This document shows positions 61,958 to 64,000 of a stretch of 64,000 nucleotides of DNA, in pieces (the first letter of the stretch is position 1; every line of letters begins with the position of its first letter). The translations under genes and the position numbers were made by a program. Below the pieces are notes generated by a model that made no database searches, was not told where the DNA came from, and saw only the letters and a program-made list of their open reading frames with translations. Source of the DNA: IDS-8 sp965651325 (lineage in GTDB: Bacteria; Pseudomonadota; Gammaproteobacteria; Steroidobacterales; Woeseiaceae); the NCBI GenBank assembly GCA_965651325.1, contig CBFGSB010000001.1:1-64000 (forward strand). Direction: 5' to 3'.

Positions 61958-62193
61958 TTTGCAGAGGGTGATTGTACCCGGAACGCACCCGGCATCTGCG
62001 CCGCTTGCCGGCGAAGTGCGCGATCGCGGCCAGCTGCAGCGAAATGCACCTTCGCGGCTGCGCGCGGCGAGCACGCCCGCGTGGCAAGCACAGGACCGAA
62101 ATCACCCGCAATCCGTCGCTCAAGTCGTTTTACCACTCCGCAGCGAGCCGAATTGCGGCGGCAGGTACCCGGCAGCGTGGCGGACGACCCGGT

Positions 62194-62994
62194 TTACACC
62201 CAGTCGCTGAACTCGGCCAACTGGTTGGTCGCGTCCGCCGGCAGCTCGATTTCCCTCTCTCGCGAGTAGGCTGCAAGGAACTGGCTGGTCTGGTACAGGT
62301 TGAGCACGTGATCCTTGAGGCCGACAAGGACGCGGCCCGCGTCGCTCGCCTTGTCGAAGGCGTTGACCGCGCCGCCGACAGCTTTCGCAACATTGCCGAT
62401 ACCCAAACCGCCGAACCGGGACTTCGGTTTGGTGGTTTGCTCCACGACCTCACCGGTTTCGACCAGGTAGTCATCAATGGAGCGCAACAGCTGGCTGGTT
62501 GCGTATGCACCGGCCAGGTAGGCGGCGCTACCTTTACCGAAGCGCTCGCGTTGCTCCGGCGTGAGTTCCTCGAGCTGTGCTGCAGCGGCCTCAATCTCCG
62601 CGTTTGCCTCGGCCGTGAGCGCACGCTGCTTCTTCAACTGCCGCTTGCTCATGCTGGTGCCGCTTTTGAGCAATGCCATCTGCTCCCTGAGCTCGTCCGA
62701 AAGCTCCTTCAGCTCGAGCGCATCGGCGAGGCAGGCCTGGGAACGCGCCACCAGCGTACCCGCGATGGCGTAGTTCGTCAGCATTTGCTGACCTGACTCT
62801 TCCTTGCTGCCGTAGGTGAGCGAAGGGTAATAGTGGACTTGCAGAAACTCGGCAACCTCGAGGTACTCGAGATTCTCGCAGCCCTCGCCGGCCATCACCG
62901 CATGACTGCTCCAGGATCCGGTCTGCGCTTGGACGGGGGAAACGAAAGCCGCGCTCGCAAGCAACGTGGCCACCAGCAACTTTGTTCCGTACAT
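62194..62994 (-). CDS. Secreted protein of unknown function
   Basis: 266 residues, signal peptide KLLVATLLASAAFVSPVQAQ. The mature part is helical and charged with a likely coiled coil at about 85-140 (ALELKELSDELREQMALLKS; LKKQRALTAEANAEIEAAAA). A glycine-rich turn GGLGIGNVAKAVGGAVNAFD near 195 precedes more helices. A pair of Cys residues (MAGEGCENLEY and SQACLADALE) could form a disulfide. No family recognised. It is 22 bases downstream of the gene at 63017, so they form one operon. Confidence 0.8.
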   Translation of the reverse strand: MYGTKLLVATLLASAAFVSPVQAQTGSWSSHAVMAGEGCENLEYLEVAEFLQVHYYPSLTYGSKEESGQQMLTNYAIAGTLVARSQACLADALELKELSDELREQMALLKSGTSMSKRQLKKQRALTAEANAEIEAAAAQLEELTPEQRERFGKGSAAYLAGAYATSQLLRSIDDYLVETGEVVEQTTKPKSRFGGLGIGNVAKAVGGAVNAFDKASDAGRVLVGLKDHVLNLYQTSQFLAAYSREREIELPADATNQLAEFSDWV

Positions 62995-63016
62995 GATTGC
63001 TCCTCGTATCGTGCTT

Positions 63017-64000
63017 TCAGCGAATGTCCCTGGCGCTCAGTTTTGCCACGAGCGCGCTCGCTGCGCGTCGCCCGGCCGCTTTCAGCGCGTTGTTCTTGGC
63101 GACGAGTTCGGTAGGTCCCTCGCCCAACATGGTTTCCGGGCCGACTCTCGCAACCGTGACGCCGCGCTGCAGCACGGAAAGTACCTCGCCGGTTACCACG
63201 ACAGCCACGCGGTAATTGCCGGTCTTCTCGTCCAGCTCGCCGGCACCTACGTCCAGCGTGCCGATTGCCAGGTATTGGATTTCTTCATTCGTTCCGCGAA
63301 GCGCGGCAAGGCCGTTCAGGGCATCGCGCCTGGTGGCGGGGAGGATGTCATTGCCCGCCCGGTAGTCGTTGACGAACTGCTCGACGCTCAACTTGTAACC
63401 GGTTTGTTCTTCGACGAGGCCGGCGTCCACGATCAAATAACGGGCGTCGGTGAAGACCTCGCCCACGGCCGCGTTGATCTCGTTCGAAGTCGTGACATCC
63501 CACAGCACCTGGTCCCGCATCACCCGCTCGGTCTTACGCACCGATATCGTCTGCGCCTGCGTTTTCGTCTGTGCCGCCCGGTCTTCCTCGCGTTCCTTGC
63601 CGATCGCTTGTGTTTGCGACCGCTCCTGGGTAGCTTCCTTCTCGCTGCCAGACACGGTGCCCACCTGCTCACGGGCGACGAAGACGAACGTCATGAACGC
63701 ACTCTCGTCCACTACGGCGCTGGACGGTCCCAGCAGGGTATCGAGCAGTTTCGGCTCGTTCAGAACGGCTCGCACCACAACCCTGTAACGACGTTGCGTC
63801 TTATCCTGGTCGTCGCTAATGACCTGGTATGACAGTACGTAGTCATCGATATTGTCGTCTATCTCGGCCTTGACCCGGGAGTAGTTGGCGTAGTGGCTTT
63901 GCTGCTTTTCGGCAACCCAGGTTTCCACGGCGTTCCGCAGCGCCTGCTCCAGCGCCAGCTGGCGTTCGTCCCGGTTCAAGCTACGGCCGTAGTCGACGTC
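63017..64000 (-). CDS. Secreted-type protein of unknown function, N-terminus beyond the window edge
   Basis: At least 327 codons, open to the right edge; the visible start is not the real one (the frame continues upstream as DVDYGRSLNRDERQ). It reads like an envelope protein of the FlgT/LPP20 style: a N-terminal segment with RDERQLALEQALRNAVETWV, then long charged helices (GTVSGSEKEATQERSQTQAI), and a C-terminal half with RYLIVDAGLVEEQTGYKLSV and AIGTLDVGAGELDEKTGNYR. The similarity is loose and no role is claimed. Its stop is 22 bases before the next gene. Confidence 0.7.
   Translation of the reverse strand, partial: DVDYGRSLNRDERQLALEQALRNAVETWVAEKQQSHYANYSRVKAEIDDNIDDYVLSYQVISDDQDKTQRRYRVVVRAVLNEPKLLDTLLGPSSAVVDESAFMTFVFVAREQVGTVSGSEKEATQERSQTQAIGKEREEDRAAQTKTQAQTISVRKTERVMRDQVLWDVTTSNEINAAVGEVFTDARYLIVDAGLVEEQTGYKLSVEQFVNDYRAGNDILPATRRDALNGLAALRGTNEEIQYLAIGTLDVGAGELDEKTGNYRVAVVVTGEVLSVLQRGVTVARVGPETMLGEGPTELVAKNNALKAAGRRAASALVAKLSARDIR

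Overview
The window looks like a piece of chromosome from a GC-rich, heterotrophic gammaproteobacterium. Three large TonB-dependent receptors, several secreted or lipoprotein peptidases, a thrombospondin-type-3 / choice-of-anchor protein and two proteins with a GlyGly-CTERM-like tail suggest a Woeseiaceae- or Steroidobacter-like marine or sediment lineage. That assignment is an inference from gene style only. Genes are tightly packed and no stretch above about 300 bases lacks one. I see no insertion sequence, prophage or CRISPR array.

Left part (1-12606): a divergent block that reads as a locus for eating murein peptides. On the minus strand are an RpiR/MurR-type regulator (cut by the window edge), an L-Ala-D/L-Glu epimerase, a secreted NlpC/P60 peptidase with SH3 domains, and a DUF819 membrane protein. 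On the plus strand are a secreted transglutaminase-like protein and a 1000-residue TonB-dependent receptor, a strong terminator, then a diaminopimelate decarboxylase and two serine beta-lactamase-fold lipoproteins. Together they could cut, import and catabolise L-Ala-D-Glu-mDAP peptides. It is followed by an overlapping hsp20-lon pair (12700-15493), then on the minus strand a cysteine synthase-glutaredoxin fusion and an AhpD-like protein.

Middle left (17968-25609): a compact plus-strand cluster. It encodes a BTAD/SARP-AAA-TPR regulator, a tandem DUF4242 protein, a BTAD/SARP-alpha/beta-hydrolase fusion regulator, an OsmC protein, a flavin-dependent oxidoreductase and a second DUF4242 protein, mostly with stop/start overlaps. 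The two regulators share a near-duplicate N-terminal DNA-binding half, and the two DUF4242 proteins are also paralogous. I think this is the least described system in the window.

Middle (25548-38244): a TonB receptor-TPR sulfotransferase operon, a 1367-residue Calx-beta/TSP3/choice-of-anchor-U surface protein, a YihY/BrkB membrane protein, a lipoprotein alpha/beta hydrolase and an unrecognised membrane protein. Then comes a second peptide-scavenging neighbourhood (38377-47047): an S9 peptidase, a TonB receptor, a beta-lactamase-fold hydrolase and an S46 dipeptidyl-peptidase of DPP7 type.

Right part (47179-64000): a VOC protein, a beta-barrel protein, a PQQ-type sugar/sorbosone dehydrogenase with a DUF2231 membrane partner, and a secreted glycine-rich protein with a GlyGly-CTERM-like tail. 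Next are a divergent azoreductase/LysR pair with an inverted-repeat operator, an RND efflux adaptor and pump, a PAP2 lipoprotein, a yeast-type (Fcy1-like) cytosine deaminase and a bacterial OBAP/DUF1264 homologue. A hipBA toxin-antitoxin operon with three evenly spaced operator-like palindromes lies beside a tRNA-Arg(UCG). Two secreted proteins of unknown function close the window, the last one cut by the edge.
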